Shown here in pieces: positions 24,892-33,670 of a DNA stretch of 64,000 nucleotides (position 1 is its first letter; every line of letters begins with the position of its first letter). Location: the NCBI RefSeq assembly GCF_001750685.1, contig NZ_CP017269.1:5497416-5561415 (forward strand). The letters run 5' to 3'. The notes below the pieces were generated by a model. The model made no database searches, was not told the DNA's origin, and saw only the letters and a list, made by a program, of their open reading frames with translations. The DNA comes from Geosporobacter ferrireducens. Its GTDB lineage: Bacteria > Bacillota > Clostridia > Peptostreptococcales > Thermotaleaceae. The translations under genes were made by a program, and so were the position numbers.

Positions 24892-26203
24892 TGAAAAGAG
24901 TATTCGATTATCTCTTCAGGTAGGACTAAAAAAATTAGGTGTAGAAATATTTACTGCTGCATCTGGTGAGGAAGGACTTGCCCTATTTGAGCAAACAAAG
25001 CCTGATATTGCGATTATCGACATTAAACTTCCGGGAATTGACGGAATAGAAGTTCTTAGACGAATTCGAAAGGATAATAAAACTTGCATCATCTTGATGA
25101 TCACTTACATCAGTGAAGTAAGACTTGCAGTCGAAGCAATGAAATTAGGAGCCCATGATTACTTTACGAAACCTTTTAATATTGAAGAAATAAAAGATTC
25201 TATTGAAAATCATGTGCACTATATAAAAATGAAGAAAGAATTGTGTAAGGAAAAAGATGAGAACTATTCGGAAATTATTGGTGTGAGCAAACAGATTGAG
25301 GAAGTTCGTGAAATCGCAAATAAAGTCAGCCAAATGCCTTACAATACTTTTATTTTGATACAAGGGGAAAGTGGTACTGGTAAAGAAATTATCGCCAAGG
25401 CCATTCACTATAATGGTGTGAGAAATAATAAGCCCTATGTTGCATTAAATTGTGCAGCAATTCCCCAAAATCTTCAGGAAAGTGAATTGTTTGGTTACGA
25501 AAAAGGCGCTTTCTCAGATGCTAAAACAGCTAAAAAAGGATTAATAGAAGAAGCTCATGGAGGAACCCTATTCTTTGATGAAATCGGGGATATGGATATT
25601 CTATTACAGGCTAAGCTGTTGCGTGTTCTTCAAGAAAAGAGATTTAGAAGGCTTGGTGGCGTCAAGGAAATTGCTTTTGATGCAACGATCGTTGCTGCAA
25701 CCAATAAAAATCTATTAGAAGAAATAAAACTAGGAAATTTTCGAGAAGATCTTTACTATCGGCTAAATGTTATTCCGATCTATACAACACCTTTAAGAAA
25801 TCGAAGTGAAGATATTGTTGTTTTAATCAGATCTTTTATAGATTACTATAATCAAGAGCTGAATAAAAATATTAGAGGTTTTACAGAGAAGGCATTGGCA
25901 ATTTGCAAGGCTTATGAATGGAAAGGAAATGTGAGGGAATTAAAAAATGCAATAGAGCGGATTATGATCTTTCAGGAAAATGAATGGATTGATGTTGAAG
26001 ACCTGCCTCCAAACATTACTGCAGATAAGAGTATTGCAGACACTGCTGTATCTACGAATGCGAACCTTGAATCAGTGGAAATGGAGACTGTAAACAGAGC
26101 CTTGAAGCAGAATGATTGGAATATTACCAAAACGGCGTTAGAGTTAGGAATATCCAGGCTTACCTTGAGGCGTAAAATTGAAAAGTACAGCATTACCAAA
26201 TAA
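24869..26203 (+). CDS. Sigma54-dependent two-component regulator (NtrC family)
   Basis: A 444-residue activator: receiver (about 1-120; D51 in 'IIDIKLPG'), AAA+ domain (about 135-370) with 'GESGTGKE' and 'GGTLFFDEIGD', and a Fis-type HTH at the C-terminus ('NITKTALELGISRLTLRRKI'). The sigma54-contacting loop reads GAFSDA (213-218) instead of GAFTGA. It should activate RpoN-dependent promoters, and one lies 117 bases beyond its stop. The start overlaps the kinase by 23 bases. RBS GAAGGAGAG. Confidence 0.94.
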   Translation: MKLLIIDDEKSIRLSLQVGLKKLGVEIFTAASGEEGLALFEQTKPDIAIIDIKLPGIDGIEVLRRIRKDNKTCIILMITYISEVRLAVEAMKLGAHDYFTKPFNIEEIKDSIENHVHYIKMKKELCKEKDENYSEIIGVSKQIEEVREIANKVSQMPYNTFILIQGESGTGKEIIAKAIHYNGVRNNKPYVALNCAAIPQNLQESELFGYEKGAFSDAKTAKKGLIEEAHGGTLFFDEIGDMDILLQAKLLRVLQEKRFRRLGGVKEIAFDATIVAATNKNLLEEIKLGNFREDLYYRLNVIPIYTTPLRNRSEDIVVLIRSFIDYYNQELNKNIRGFTEKALAICKAYEWKGNVRELKNAIERIMIFQENEWIDVEDLPPNITADKSIADTAVSTNANLESVEMETVNRALKQNDWNITKTALELGISRLTLRRKIEKYSITK

Positions 26204-26223
26204 AGGAAAACTGGTAACTTTTG

Positions 26224-26262
26224 ATCATAGTGGTAATAATTTTACCACTATTTTTATTTTTT
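26224..26262 (+). terminator. Intrinsic terminator
   Basis: ATAGTGGTAA (26227-26236) pairs with TTACCACTAT (26242-26251), followed by a T-rich tract. Confidence 0.85.
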
Positions 26263-26319
26263 AAACAATATTCTAGCAAGAAAACAATGTAAAATGCAGA
26301 ATTAAGCTTTGATAAAAAA

Positions 26320-26336
26320 TTGGCATGGTACTTGCT
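26320..26336 (+). promoter_or_regulatory. Sigma54 (-24/-12) promoter
   Basis: TTGGCATGGTACTTGCT matches the TGGCACG-N4-TTGCW consensus with one substitution. The GG (26322-26323) and GC (26334-26335) doublets have the required spacing. It lies 100 bases upstream of the carrier gene and just downstream of an RpoN-dependent activator gene. Confidence 0.85.
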
Positions 26337-26364
26337 ATATATGTTTACACCCAAGTTTATTGGA

Positions 26365-26389
26365 GCTGAAAAAGAAAACGTTTTTCAGC
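26365..26389 (+). other. Hairpin in the leader of the carrier mRNA
   Basis: GCTGAAAAA (26365-26373) pairs with TTTTTCAGC (26381-26389) around a 7-base loop, between the sigma54 promoter and the RBS. It has no U-tract and may stabilise the 5' end. Confidence 0.5.
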
Positions 26390-26435
26390 CTTCAATGACA
26401 ACTAATAATTATAATAATAAAGGAGGAAAAAAACA

Positions 26436-27722
26436 ATGAACATGGGACTTATATCTTTATTAGTCTTGGTAGTAGCAATTTTCATTGGTTTTAAGAGAGG
26501 CGTTAACACAGGTCTTGTAAGTATTGCATTTGCATTCTTACTTGGATTCTTTGTAATGATCAACATCTCTAAAGACCCAGCAGTAGCAAAAATGGTATCA
26601 ATGTCTTCAGCCGATGCTAAAGGTACAGCCTTAGTTGCTGGTTGGAATACATCCCTATTCTTCACACTAGTAGGTATGACTTTCTTATTTAGTATTGCAA
26701 AAGTAAACGGAACACTGGAATTAATGGCTCGAAAAGCAGCATATATGGCAGGTGGGAACAAAAAATTAATCCCGATCTTATTCTTCATATTTGCAACAAT
26801 TTTAGCTGCTATCGGACCAGGAAACATCGCTGTTTGTGCCCTTATTCTTCCAATTGCAATGGCAGTTGCCCATGAAGAAAAAATCAGTTCGTTATTAATG
26901 GCTGCGATGGTTATTGCCGGCTCAAATGCTGGTGGTCTTTCGCCAATCGCGCCAACAGGAATCATTGGAACACAGTTAGCGGAAAAAATAGGATTTAATA
27001 CTGCAATGCATGTATTTATCAATATGTTGATTGCTCAAGTTGTTATTGCTGTAGCATGCTATATTGTGTTAGGTGGATTGAAGTTAAAATCAGATGCCGG
27101 TGGAGTAAAAGAAAAGCCAGGAGCATTTGCAGGTGTACAGATTCAAACCCTTGTTGTAATCGCATTGGTTGTAGCTGCAATTATTCTTTTAAAGCTACAC
27201 ATCGGTATGGTAGCATTCCTTGGCGGTGCAGTACTGCTTCTTATGAATGCAGCTGATGAAAAGAAAACAATTGCTGCTATGCCTTGGGGAACATTGATTC
27301 TTGTTTGCGGTGTTGGTGTATTGGTTAACGTAGTTGACAAAGCAGGCGGTATTCAATATTTAACAGATACATTGACTGCTTTTATGGGTACTAAAACAGC
27401 AGCACCAATATTAACAATCGTTGCTGGTTTAATGTCCGCGGTATCTTCTGCATCTGGAGTAGTTATGCCAACATTAATTCCAACTGTACCGGGTATTGTT
27501 GAGACTATGGGCGGTGCAATGAGAGGTGAGACATTAATCTCTGCGATTATTCTAGGAGCTCACTTCGTTACAAATTCTCCAATATCTACGTTGGGTGCAT
27601 TAGCAATGGCTTCTGCCCATGAAACAGAGGATACAGACAAGCTTTTCAGAGGCTTATTGGTATTAGGATTCGGTGGAGTACTATTTGGAGCATTACTTGT
27701 ATTTGTCGGTATCGTAAGATAG
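26436..27722 (+). CDS. Dicarboxylate carrier, MatC / SLC13-like permease
   Basis: A 428-residue protein with about 11-12 hydrophobic helices. The N-terminus 'LVLVVAIFIGFKRGVNTGLVSIAFAF' (residues about 6-31, cited by position) fits the MatC N-terminal family of dicarboxylate (malonate or C4-acid) carriers in the ion transporter superfamily. It should import an organic acid. Codon use is more even than in the neighbours, as in highly expressed genes. RBS AAAGGAGGAAA is near-perfect. It is driven by the sigma54 promoter and almost certainly controlled by the upstream kinase-regulator pair. It is monocistronic, with a terminator following. Confidence 0.85.
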   Translation: MNMGLISLLVLVVAIFIGFKRGVNTGLVSIAFAFLLGFFVMINISKDPAVAKMVSMSSADAKGTALVAGWNTSLFFTLVGMTFLFSIAKVNGTLELMARKAAYMAGGNKKLIPILFFIFATILAAIGPGNIAVCALILPIAMAVAHEEKISSLLMAAMVIAGSNAGGLSPIAPTGIIGTQLAEKIGFNTAMHVFINMLIAQVVIAVACYIVLGGLKLKSDAGGVKEKPGAFAGVQIQTLVVIALVVAAIILLKLHIGMVAFLGGAVLLLMNAADEKKTIAAMPWGTLILVCGVGVLVNVVDKAGGIQYLTDTLTAFMGTKTAAPILTIVAGLMSAVSSASGVVMPTLIPTVPGIVETMGGAMRGETLISAIILGAHFVTNSPISTLGALAMASAHETEDTDKLFRGLLVLGFGGVLFGALLVFVGIVR

Positions 27723-27724
27723 TT

Positions 27725-27762
27725 TTGAAAGAGGTGGAGATTTCACCTCTTTCTTTTTTTTT
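27725..27762 (+). terminator. Strong intrinsic terminator
   Basis: GAAAGAGGTG (27727-27736) pairs perfectly with CACCTCTTTC (27744-27753), followed by eight T. Confidence 0.88.
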
Positions 27763-27850
27763 GTTTTTTTGATCATGCTAACAATCAGTGCAGGCATAAA
27801 AAAAAGGTGAGAGGCAATACTGGAGATAGATGAAAAAAGCAGGTGAGTAA

Positions 27851-28279
27851 ATGTCAGAGGAGAAGCGCTCAAAAATATTGAAAGCTAAAAAAATGAATCG
27901 GTGTTTAGGTTGTATTTCATGTATGCTGGCCTGTGCAAGAACTGTTTATCAGGATTACTCTCCCGGGAAAAGTGCTATAAAAATCAGAAGCAGTGGGGGC
28001 TTGCAGGGAAAGTTTGTTGCAGATATCTGCAGGGGGTGTCAGGAACCTTCTTGTGTTCCAGTTTGTCCAACACAGTCATTGATGACTAGGGCAGGGGGAG
28101 GCTTGAAATATAACAGCGAAAAGTGTATCGGCTGTAAACGCTGTATAGAAGCTTGTGAAGTACATGCCATTGGTTTTGATGAGAGCAGTAGGAGACCAAT
28201 CCTGTGCATACAGTGCGGAATATGTGTAAAATCTTGTCCGCATCAGGTTCTGTCAATGGAGGAACGAAATCAATGTTAA
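27851..28279 (+). CDS. 4Fe-4S ferredoxin-type electron carrier of the AOR operon
   Basis: A 142-residue iron-sulfur protein with about four cysteine clusters: 'CLGCISCMLAC', 'CRGCQEPSCVPVC', 'CIGCKRCIEAC' and 'CIQCGICVKSC'. This is the HydN/AOR-associated ferredoxin pattern and should pass electrons to or from the aldehyde oxidoreductase encoded directly downstream, whose start overlaps its last codons. RBS is a moderate AGGTGAG. Cytosolic. Confidence 0.9.
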   Translation: MSEEKRSKILKAKKMNRCLGCISCMLACARTVYQDYSPGKSAIKIRSSGGLQGKFVADICRGCQEPSCVPVCPTQSLMTRAGGGLKYNSEKCIGCKRCIEACEVHAIGFDESSRRPILCIQCGICVKSCPHQVLSMEERNQC

Positions 28280-30063
28280 ATAAGGAAGGAATTCGAATTT
28301 TATATATAGACTTGACTACGGAAGAAGTTGAAAAAATAGAACGGCAAGATTTGAAAGATTACTTAGGGGGTGTAGGTGTTGCGATCAAGTTATTTGATGA
28401 GTATAAACAACCAGATTTAGACGTTTTTCATGAAAAACAACCAATCATTTTTTCTATTGGACCTTTGGAAACGATTTATCCTGTGGTAACGAAAACTGTT
28501 GCTGTTTTTCGATCTCCCTTAACTGGGGAACTAGGAGAAAGTTATGCTGGATTAAGATTGGGAATGGCCATTCGTTTCGCTGGATACGATGCGATCCTGA
28601 TAACTGGTAAAGCGAAAGGGCCAATATATCTTAGTATTAACAGTCAAAGTGTAGAATTAAAAAAAGCACAACCACTATGGGGTTTAGATACAGAAGAAAG
28701 CGGAAGATTGCTGAGAGAAATGGAGTCAGGCAGTGGTTTACGTTCAATTCTGCGAATTGGTCAAGGAGGAGAAAGAGGAATAAGGTATGCTGGAGTTAAT
28801 GTAGATACCTATAGACATTTCGGAAGATTGGGTTTAGGGTCTTTATTCGGAAGTAAGAATTTAAAAGGAATGGTGATTACAGGGGATAGTACAGTACCGA
28901 TAGAAGGTAAAAAAGAATATCAAAAAACGTATGCTGAAATTTATAAAAAAGTTACGGAAACCGATGTGATGGAAAAATATCATGGCTTAGGAACAACGGT
29001 CAATGTAATTCCATTAAATGATATGAATGGACTGCCTACAAGAAATTTAAAGCAAAGTTATTTTGAAGCTGCAGATGAAGTTAGTGGTGAAGCATTTGCT
29101 AAAGAAAAACTTATTAGAAAAATTGCATGCACGGGTTGTCCAATAGGGTGTATACATATTGGACTTTACAGAAATCAATTTCAAGAACCAATGGAATATG
29201 AATATTCCCCGGTTGCCTACGATCATGAATTGGTTTTTGCAGTAGGAACATTTATTGGTATAAAAGATAAAAATAAAATTTTAGCAATTATTGACTGCAT
29301 CGAGAAGCTTGGATTAGATTGTATTACAACGGGAGTACTATTGGGATGGATAACGGAAGCGTATAAGAGCGGTATCATAACTGAAAAAGATTTAGATCTA
29401 CAGGTAGATTTCGGAAATGAAAGTGCGTACATACAGATCATTGAAAACATTGTTAACGAAAAAAATAGTTTTTATAAAGATTTAGCATTTGGAACAGGAT
29501 ATGCTTCAAAAAAATATGGCGGAGAGGATTTCGCAGCTGTGCTTGGCGGTCATGAAATCGCAGGATATCATACGGGTTATGGCAATCTATTAGGGATGGC
29601 AGTGGGGGCTAGACATTCCCACTTAGACAATGCAGGTTATTCCATTGATCAAGCAACAGATCCAGCAGATCAAGATCAAATAGTAGATAAGTTAATTGAA
29701 GAGGAAATAACAAGAAACATCTTAAACTGTTTAGTCATTTGCTTATTTGCCAGAAATATTTATGACTTAGGTACTGTAATAAAAGCACTGGAAACAATCG
29801 GTATCAGCTGGAAAGAAGATGAATTAAAAAAACTTGGAAAAAAAATATTTTACCTTAAAATACAGGTTAAAAAAACATTAGGCTTTGATTATAAAAAAAT
29901 AGCATTTCCGAAGCGTTTCTTTGAAACAGAGACACTTCATGGAAAGATGGATCAGGACATAGCGATGGAGTTATTAAGGCTATACAATAAAAAAATTGAT
30001 CAAATTTGTTCTGAGGCAACAACGCTATTTGCTACAACGGAGAGCCAGGGAAGAATGGTCTAA
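28273..30063 (+). CDS. Aldehyde ferredoxin oxidoreductase (tungsten type)
   Basis: A 597-residue tungsto- or molybdopterin enzyme that oxidises aldehydes to acids (or the reverse) with ferredoxin. The iron-sulfur cysteines are visible as CTGCPIGC (C286, C289, C293) plus a distant C490, the same spacing as in Pyrococcus AOR. 'GGERGIRYAGVNVDTYRHFGR' region and 'NLKGMVITG' are family features. ATG 28273 is chosen because GGAGG (28258-28262) precedes it; it overlaps the ferredoxin stop. The substrate cannot be read from sequence, but amino-acid-derived aldehydes are plausible given the alanine dehydrogenase nearby. Confidence 0.92.
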   Translation: MLNKEGIRILYIDLTTEEVEKIERQDLKDYLGGVGVAIKLFDEYKQPDLDVFHEKQPIIFSIGPLETIYPVVTKTVAVFRSPLTGELGESYAGLRLGMAIRFAGYDAILITGKAKGPIYLSINSQSVELKKAQPLWGLDTEESGRLLREMESGSGLRSILRIGQGGERGIRYAGVNVDTYRHFGRLGLGSLFGSKNLKGMVITGDSTVPIEGKKEYQKTYAEIYKKVTETDVMEKYHGLGTTVNVIPLNDMNGLPTRNLKQSYFEAADEVSGEAFAKEKLIRKIACTGCPIGCIHIGLYRNQFQEPMEYEYSPVAYDHELVFAVGTFIGIKDKNKILAIIDCIEKLGLDCITTGVLLGWITEAYKSGIITEKDLDLQVDFGNESAYIQIIENIVNEKNSFYKDLAFGTGYASKKYGGEDFAAVLGGHEIAGYHTGYGNLLGMAVGARHSHLDNAGYSIDQATDPADQDQIVDKLIEEEITRNILNCLVICLFARNIYDLGTVIKALETIGISWKEDELKKLGKKIFYLKIQVKKTLGFDYKKIAFPKRFFETETLHGKMDQDIAMELLRLYNKKIDQICSEATTLFATTESQGRMV

Positions 30064-30141
30064 TGGATTTGCATTTTTTGATACATAATATACAGACAGA
30101 AAGATAAAAATAAATTTGAGTCTATGAGGAGGTGTTAATGT

Positions 30142-30333
30142 ATGGAAATGAATACGAGAGATACAATTGTAAAAAAACTGTTAGATGCACAGGAAAATGT
30201 AAGAGATTATGAAATGTTTTCTAAGCAGGTAGATGATGATGAAGTAGCTGATTTGTTCAAGAGATTTGCAGAGGAATGTGGTATGCAGGCAAGAGAACTC
30301 CAGGCGATGATAGATAAATACGAAAAGCATTAG
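30142..30333 (+). CDS. Small helical protein, ferritin-like fragment fold
   Basis: A 63-residue acidic helical protein ('LLDAQENVRDYEMFSKQVDDDEVADLFKRFAEECG') resembling half of a rubrerythrin-type four-helix unit, with E and D spaced as in ferritin-like helices, but too short for a complete metal site unless it dimerises. RBS GAGGAGGTG. It follows the AOR gene by 78 bases. Function unknown. Confidence 0.65.
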   Translation: MEMNTRDTIVKKLLDAQENVRDYEMFSKQVDDDEVADLFKRFAEECGMQARELQAMIDKYEKH

Positions 30334-30362
30334 CAGGGTGCGGTTATCGCACCTTGTTTTCA
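30334..30362 (+). terminator. Intrinsic terminator
   Basis: CAGGGTGCG (30334-30342) pairs with CGCACCTTG (30348-30356), followed by TTTT. Confidence 0.75.
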
Positions 30363-30493
30363 TATAAAATGATTTTTAAATTTTATAAGATTTAAGAAAG
30401 ATTCATATTGATTGTTGGCGAAAGGAATGATTATTATGTATAATGATGATATACTATGGAAGTATTCTACATTGATAAAGGTAGGTTCGTTTT

Positions 30494-31987
30494 ATGAAGT
30501 ATTATGAACAAATACAGTTAAGTAAACAAAATGAACAGCATCTATATGTACAGCTATTTGAAGCAATAAAAAACTTCATTCTGGAAGGCTTAATTGTGGC
30601 AGATGAAAAACTACCACCTATAAGGCAGCTTGCAGAAGTATTGGGAGTCAATAATGCTACAGTGGTAAAAGCCTATGAACTGTTAGAGAAGGAAGGATAC
30701 ATTTACAAGCGAATTGGCAGCGGCACATTTGTATCTCCTGACATCCGTTCCAAAATGGGTTCAACTGCACCAGATAAGTTTCCGCTAGATGAAGACCTGA
30801 GTTTAATGAATAGAGGACAAATACAAATTCAAGAGCATATGATTAGCTTTGCAAGTGCTACACCAACTCCTGATTTATTTCCGGTTGATGATTTTCAAGA
30901 TTTGTTAAACGAAATACTTAATCGAGATAAAGGCAACGCCTTCGGCTATCAAGAAAGTCAAGGATATTATCCGCTTAGAGAGTCCTTAGTGGCTTATATG
31001 AAACAGTATGAAATAAACACAAAGCCAGAAAATATTCAGATTATTTCTGGTGCACAACAGGGAATTGATGTAATTGCCAAGGCATTTGTGAATCCTGGGG
31101 ATGTTGTTATTGTGGAGAAGCCTACTTATACTGGAGCTATTGCTACATTTAAATCAAGAGGAGCAAAGATTATCGATATAGAGATATATAAAGATGGAAT
31201 GGACATAGAAAAATTGGAAACTGTAATTCAAAAACATAAGCCAAAACTGATTTATATGATGCCAAACTTTCAAAATCCAACAGGTTATTCTTATAGTGAT
31301 GGGAAAAAACATAAGATATTAGAATTAGCATACCAATATGATTTGCAGATTGTTGAAGACGACTATCTCAGTGATCTGAGTTTTTATAATACAGAGAATA
31401 TCACATTGAAAAGCATTGATCAACATGATCAAGTTATTTATATAAAGAGCTTTTCTAAAATATTTATGCCAGGATTAAGGTTAGGTTTTCTTGTATTGCC
31501 TGAAAAAACCTATCACCGTATTTTGGCAGCGAAACATGCTTCAGATATTTCCACCTCTGGACTTATACAAAGAGCCTTTGATTTATATCTTCGAAAAGGT
31601 ATCTGGAAAAGACACATTCATTTTATGGAGCACATCTATAAAGAACGGTTTGAAATTATGGATCTAGCCATACGAAAGCACATCTTGCCATATGGCGTAA
31701 CATATAACCCGCCTTTAGGAGGTTTGAGTTTTTGGCTATGCCTGAATGAAAATTTTTCAACAAATCAATTATATAATATTGCAGCCAAAAAGAATATCCT
31801 TATGGTTCCTGGTGCAGTCTTTTTTGTTGGCCAAAAAGACTCCAATTGTTTTCGACTGAGCACTGCTGCCGTATACCCAGAGCAAATTGAACCAGGGATG
31901 ATCGCATTGTCAGAAGCCATAAGAGAATATATAGAAAAAAAAGAAAGTAGAAAGAATTCCACAAGTGTATATACACCACTACTCTAG
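30494..31987 (+). CDS. MocR/PdxR-family regulator (GntR HTH plus aminotransferase domain)
   Basis: A 497-residue protein with an N-terminal GntR winged helix (about 12-80; 'PPIRQLAEVLGVNNATVVKAYELLEKEGYI' region) and a fold-type I aminotransferase-like domain (about 110-480) containing 'PNFQNPTGYSYS' and the PLP lysine in 'YIKSFSKIFMPGLRLGF'. MocR regulators use PLP as effector and act on vitamin B6, GABA or amino acid genes. The next gene is alanine dehydrogenase, 87 bases away, which may be its target or co-transcribed. RBS AAAGGTAGG. Confidence 0.92.
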   Translation: MKYYEQIQLSKQNEQHLYVQLFEAIKNFILEGLIVADEKLPPIRQLAEVLGVNNATVVKAYELLEKEGYIYKRIGSGTFVSPDIRSKMGSTAPDKFPLDEDLSLMNRGQIQIQEHMISFASATPTPDLFPVDDFQDLLNEILNRDKGNAFGYQESQGYYPLRESLVAYMKQYEINTKPENIQIISGAQQGIDVIAKAFVNPGDVVIVEKPTYTGAIATFKSRGAKIIDIEIYKDGMDIEKLETVIQKHKPKLIYMMPNFQNPTGYSYSDGKKHKILELAYQYDLQIVEDDYLSDLSFYNTENITLKSIDQHDQVIYIKSFSKIFMPGLRLGFLVLPEKTYHRILAAKHASDISTSGLIQRAFDLYLRKGIWKRHIHFMEHIYKERFEIMDLAIRKHILPYGVTYNPPLGGLSFWLCLNENFSTNQLYNIAAKKNILMVPGAVFFVGQKDSNCFRLSTAAVYPEQIEPGMIALSEAIREYIEKKESRKNSTSVYTPLL

Positions 31988-32074
31988 AGGAATCTGAAGA
32001 AGAGGTTCGTGACATATTCCCTCTATCTGTTTAATAAAAATATATCAGTTTAGAAGAGATGGAGGGAAGGATAG

Positions 32075-33190
32075 ATGATTATTGGTGTACCGAAAGAGAC
32101 TGCTTCAGGAGAAGGCAGAGTAGGAATGACAGATGTTGGTGTAAGAAGATTGGTTTATTATGGAAAAAAAGTCTACGTTCAACGGAATGCAGGCTTGATC
32201 AGTGGGATCACAGATGAGATGTATGAGAAGGCTGGAGCTGTCTTATTGAATAACTTAGAGGATTTGTATGTACATTCAGATTTAGTTGTTAAGGTAAAAC
32301 CCCCTGGACAAGAGGAGTTAGAATATCTAGCTCCTAATCATATTATATTTTCATATATTTTACCGGAGCGACATGAATTGCTTACAAAAATGTTCATGGA
32401 AAAGAAAGTCACCGCATTAGGTTATGAGGCAGTAGAAGACCAACAAGGAAAAAAAACTTTATTGATGCCCATGAGTGAGATTGCAGGTAAGATGGCAGTG
32501 TTTATGGGTGCAAAACTGATGCAATCAGTCAATGGCGGAGTAGGGGCCTTATTAGCGTCTATGCCTGGAATTCCTCCGGTTGAGGTTCTTATTTTGGGGG
32601 CAGGCAATGCTGCTGTAGGTGCAGCTGAAGTTGCTGCAGGAATTGGATGCCGGGTGACGATGCTAAACAGGGGAATAGGGCGGCTCAGAGAAGTAAGAAA
32701 TATTTATGGTGACCGAATTGTTTATCTTTTATTAACAGAAGAATCATTAATGTCAGCAGTCCTCCGCGCAGATTTAATCATTAATACAATAGACTTAATG
32801 GGAGATAAGAAAAATCACCTTATCACTAACGATATGATTCGAAAAATGAAAAAGGGCAGTGTAATTATAGATGTTGCTTGTGACCAAGGTGGAACCATCG
32901 AGACCTCTAAACCGACCACTCATGATCATGCAGCTTATGTTATAGAGGATGTAATCCATTGTGCTATACCGAATCTGCCCGGAATTGTACCGAAAACTGC
33001 GACTGCTTCACTAACTGCTGTAACTTTGCCTTATGTAGAAAGAATTGCGCAAAAAGGTTTAAAAAATGTACTAATGCGTGATTTGGGATTTAGAAAAGGT
33101 CTGATTTTTTATAAAGGTCTGCTGATTAATAAAAAGGCAGCTGAAAACTATGGATTGATATATACGCCTTTAGAAAAGGCTATTGATTAA
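32075..33190 (+). CDS. ald: Alanine dehydrogenase
   Basis: A 371-residue NAD-dependent enzyme interconverting L-alanine with pyruvate and ammonia. The N-terminus 'IIGVPKETASGEGRVGMT' contains the substrate-binding Arg/Lys region, 'MSEIAGKMAVFMGA' the hinge, and 'VLILGAGNAAVGAAEVAAGIG' the nucleotide-binding loop by position (about 170-190). The loop reads GAGNAAVGA instead of the common GGGVVGTNA. RBS ATGGAGGGAAG. Catabolic use of alanine fits an amino acid fermenter. It could alternatively be a close relative acting on another amino acid. Confidence 0.88.
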   Translation: MIIGVPKETASGEGRVGMTDVGVRRLVYYGKKVYVQRNAGLISGITDEMYEKAGAVLLNNLEDLYVHSDLVVKVKPPGQEELEYLAPNHIIFSYILPERHELLTKMFMEKKVTALGYEAVEDQQGKKTLLMPMSEIAGKMAVFMGAKLMQSVNGGVGALLASMPGIPPVEVLILGAGNAAVGAAEVAAGIGCRVTMLNRGIGRLREVRNIYGDRIVYLLLTEESLMSAVLRADLIINTIDLMGDKKNHLITNDMIRKMKKGSVIIDVACDQGGTIETSKPTTHDHAAYVIEDVIHCAIPNLPGIVPKTATASLTAVTLPYVERIAQKGLKNVLMRDLGFRKGLIFYKGLLINKKAAENYGLIYTPLEKAID

Positions 33191-33214
33191 AATTGTATAT
33201 TCATATCTAAAAGC

Positions 33215-33262
33215 AATGAAACAGCCAAAGTATAATTTAGCTTATGCTTTGGCTGTTTTATT
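33215..33262. terminator. Bidirectional terminator between ald and bactofilin
   Basis: AAACAGCCAAAG (33219-33230) pairs with CTTTGGCTGTTT (33247-33258), and the inner TATAA/TTATG extends the stem to about 17 bp. A- and T-tracts flank both sides. The bactofilin stop codon is inside it. Confidence 0.85.
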
Positions 33263-33646
33263 GTTTTTAATTGATATTATGTTTTTATCTTGGACAGGGC
33301 TATCCTTCATTTTACAAGTCCCTTCAAAAATAGCCTTTTCTTCTACTACAAAGCTAGAAACTTGAATATCACCGTATAACTTGCCAGTTGTATTAATTTT
33401 CAATTGATGAGAAGCCGTGATATTTCCTTCTACGCTTCCAGCGAGGATAATATTATGGGCATCAATATTTCCAACTATTTTACCTTCTTCTCCGATAATT
33501 ACATTTCCTTTGATTTGTAGATCCCCTTTAAAAGCACCATCAATCCGAATGGTACCTTCTGCCTGAAGAACACCTTCAAAGCTGGAGTTCTTACCTACGA
33601 ACGTATCGATTTTTTCTGATGGAATCACATCATTTTTTTTAAACAT
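33242..33646 (-). CDS. Bactofilin (polymer-forming cytoskeletal protein)
   Basis: A 134-residue protein with the DUF583 beta-helix core (about 13-110), rich in regularly spaced Gly and beta-strand repeats such as 'GTIRIDGAFKGDLQIKGNVIIGE'-like segments, with short unstructured ends. Bactofilins form filaments without nucleotide and position peptidoglycan enzymes. The upstream neighbour is an M23 peptidase with a membrane anchor, a pairing also found in other bacteria. RBS AAGGAGGTACAAAA on the minus strand; the two genes are 24 bases apart. Confidence 0.93.
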   Translation of the reverse strand: MFKKNDVIPSEKIDTFVGKNSSFEGVLQAEGTIRIDGAFKGDLQIKGNVIIGEEGKIVGNIDAHNIILAGSVEGNITASHQLKINTTGKLYGDIQVSSFVVEEKAIFEGTCKMKDSPVQDKNIISIKNNKTAKA

Positions 33647-33670
33647 TTTTGTACCTCCTTAACTTATATT

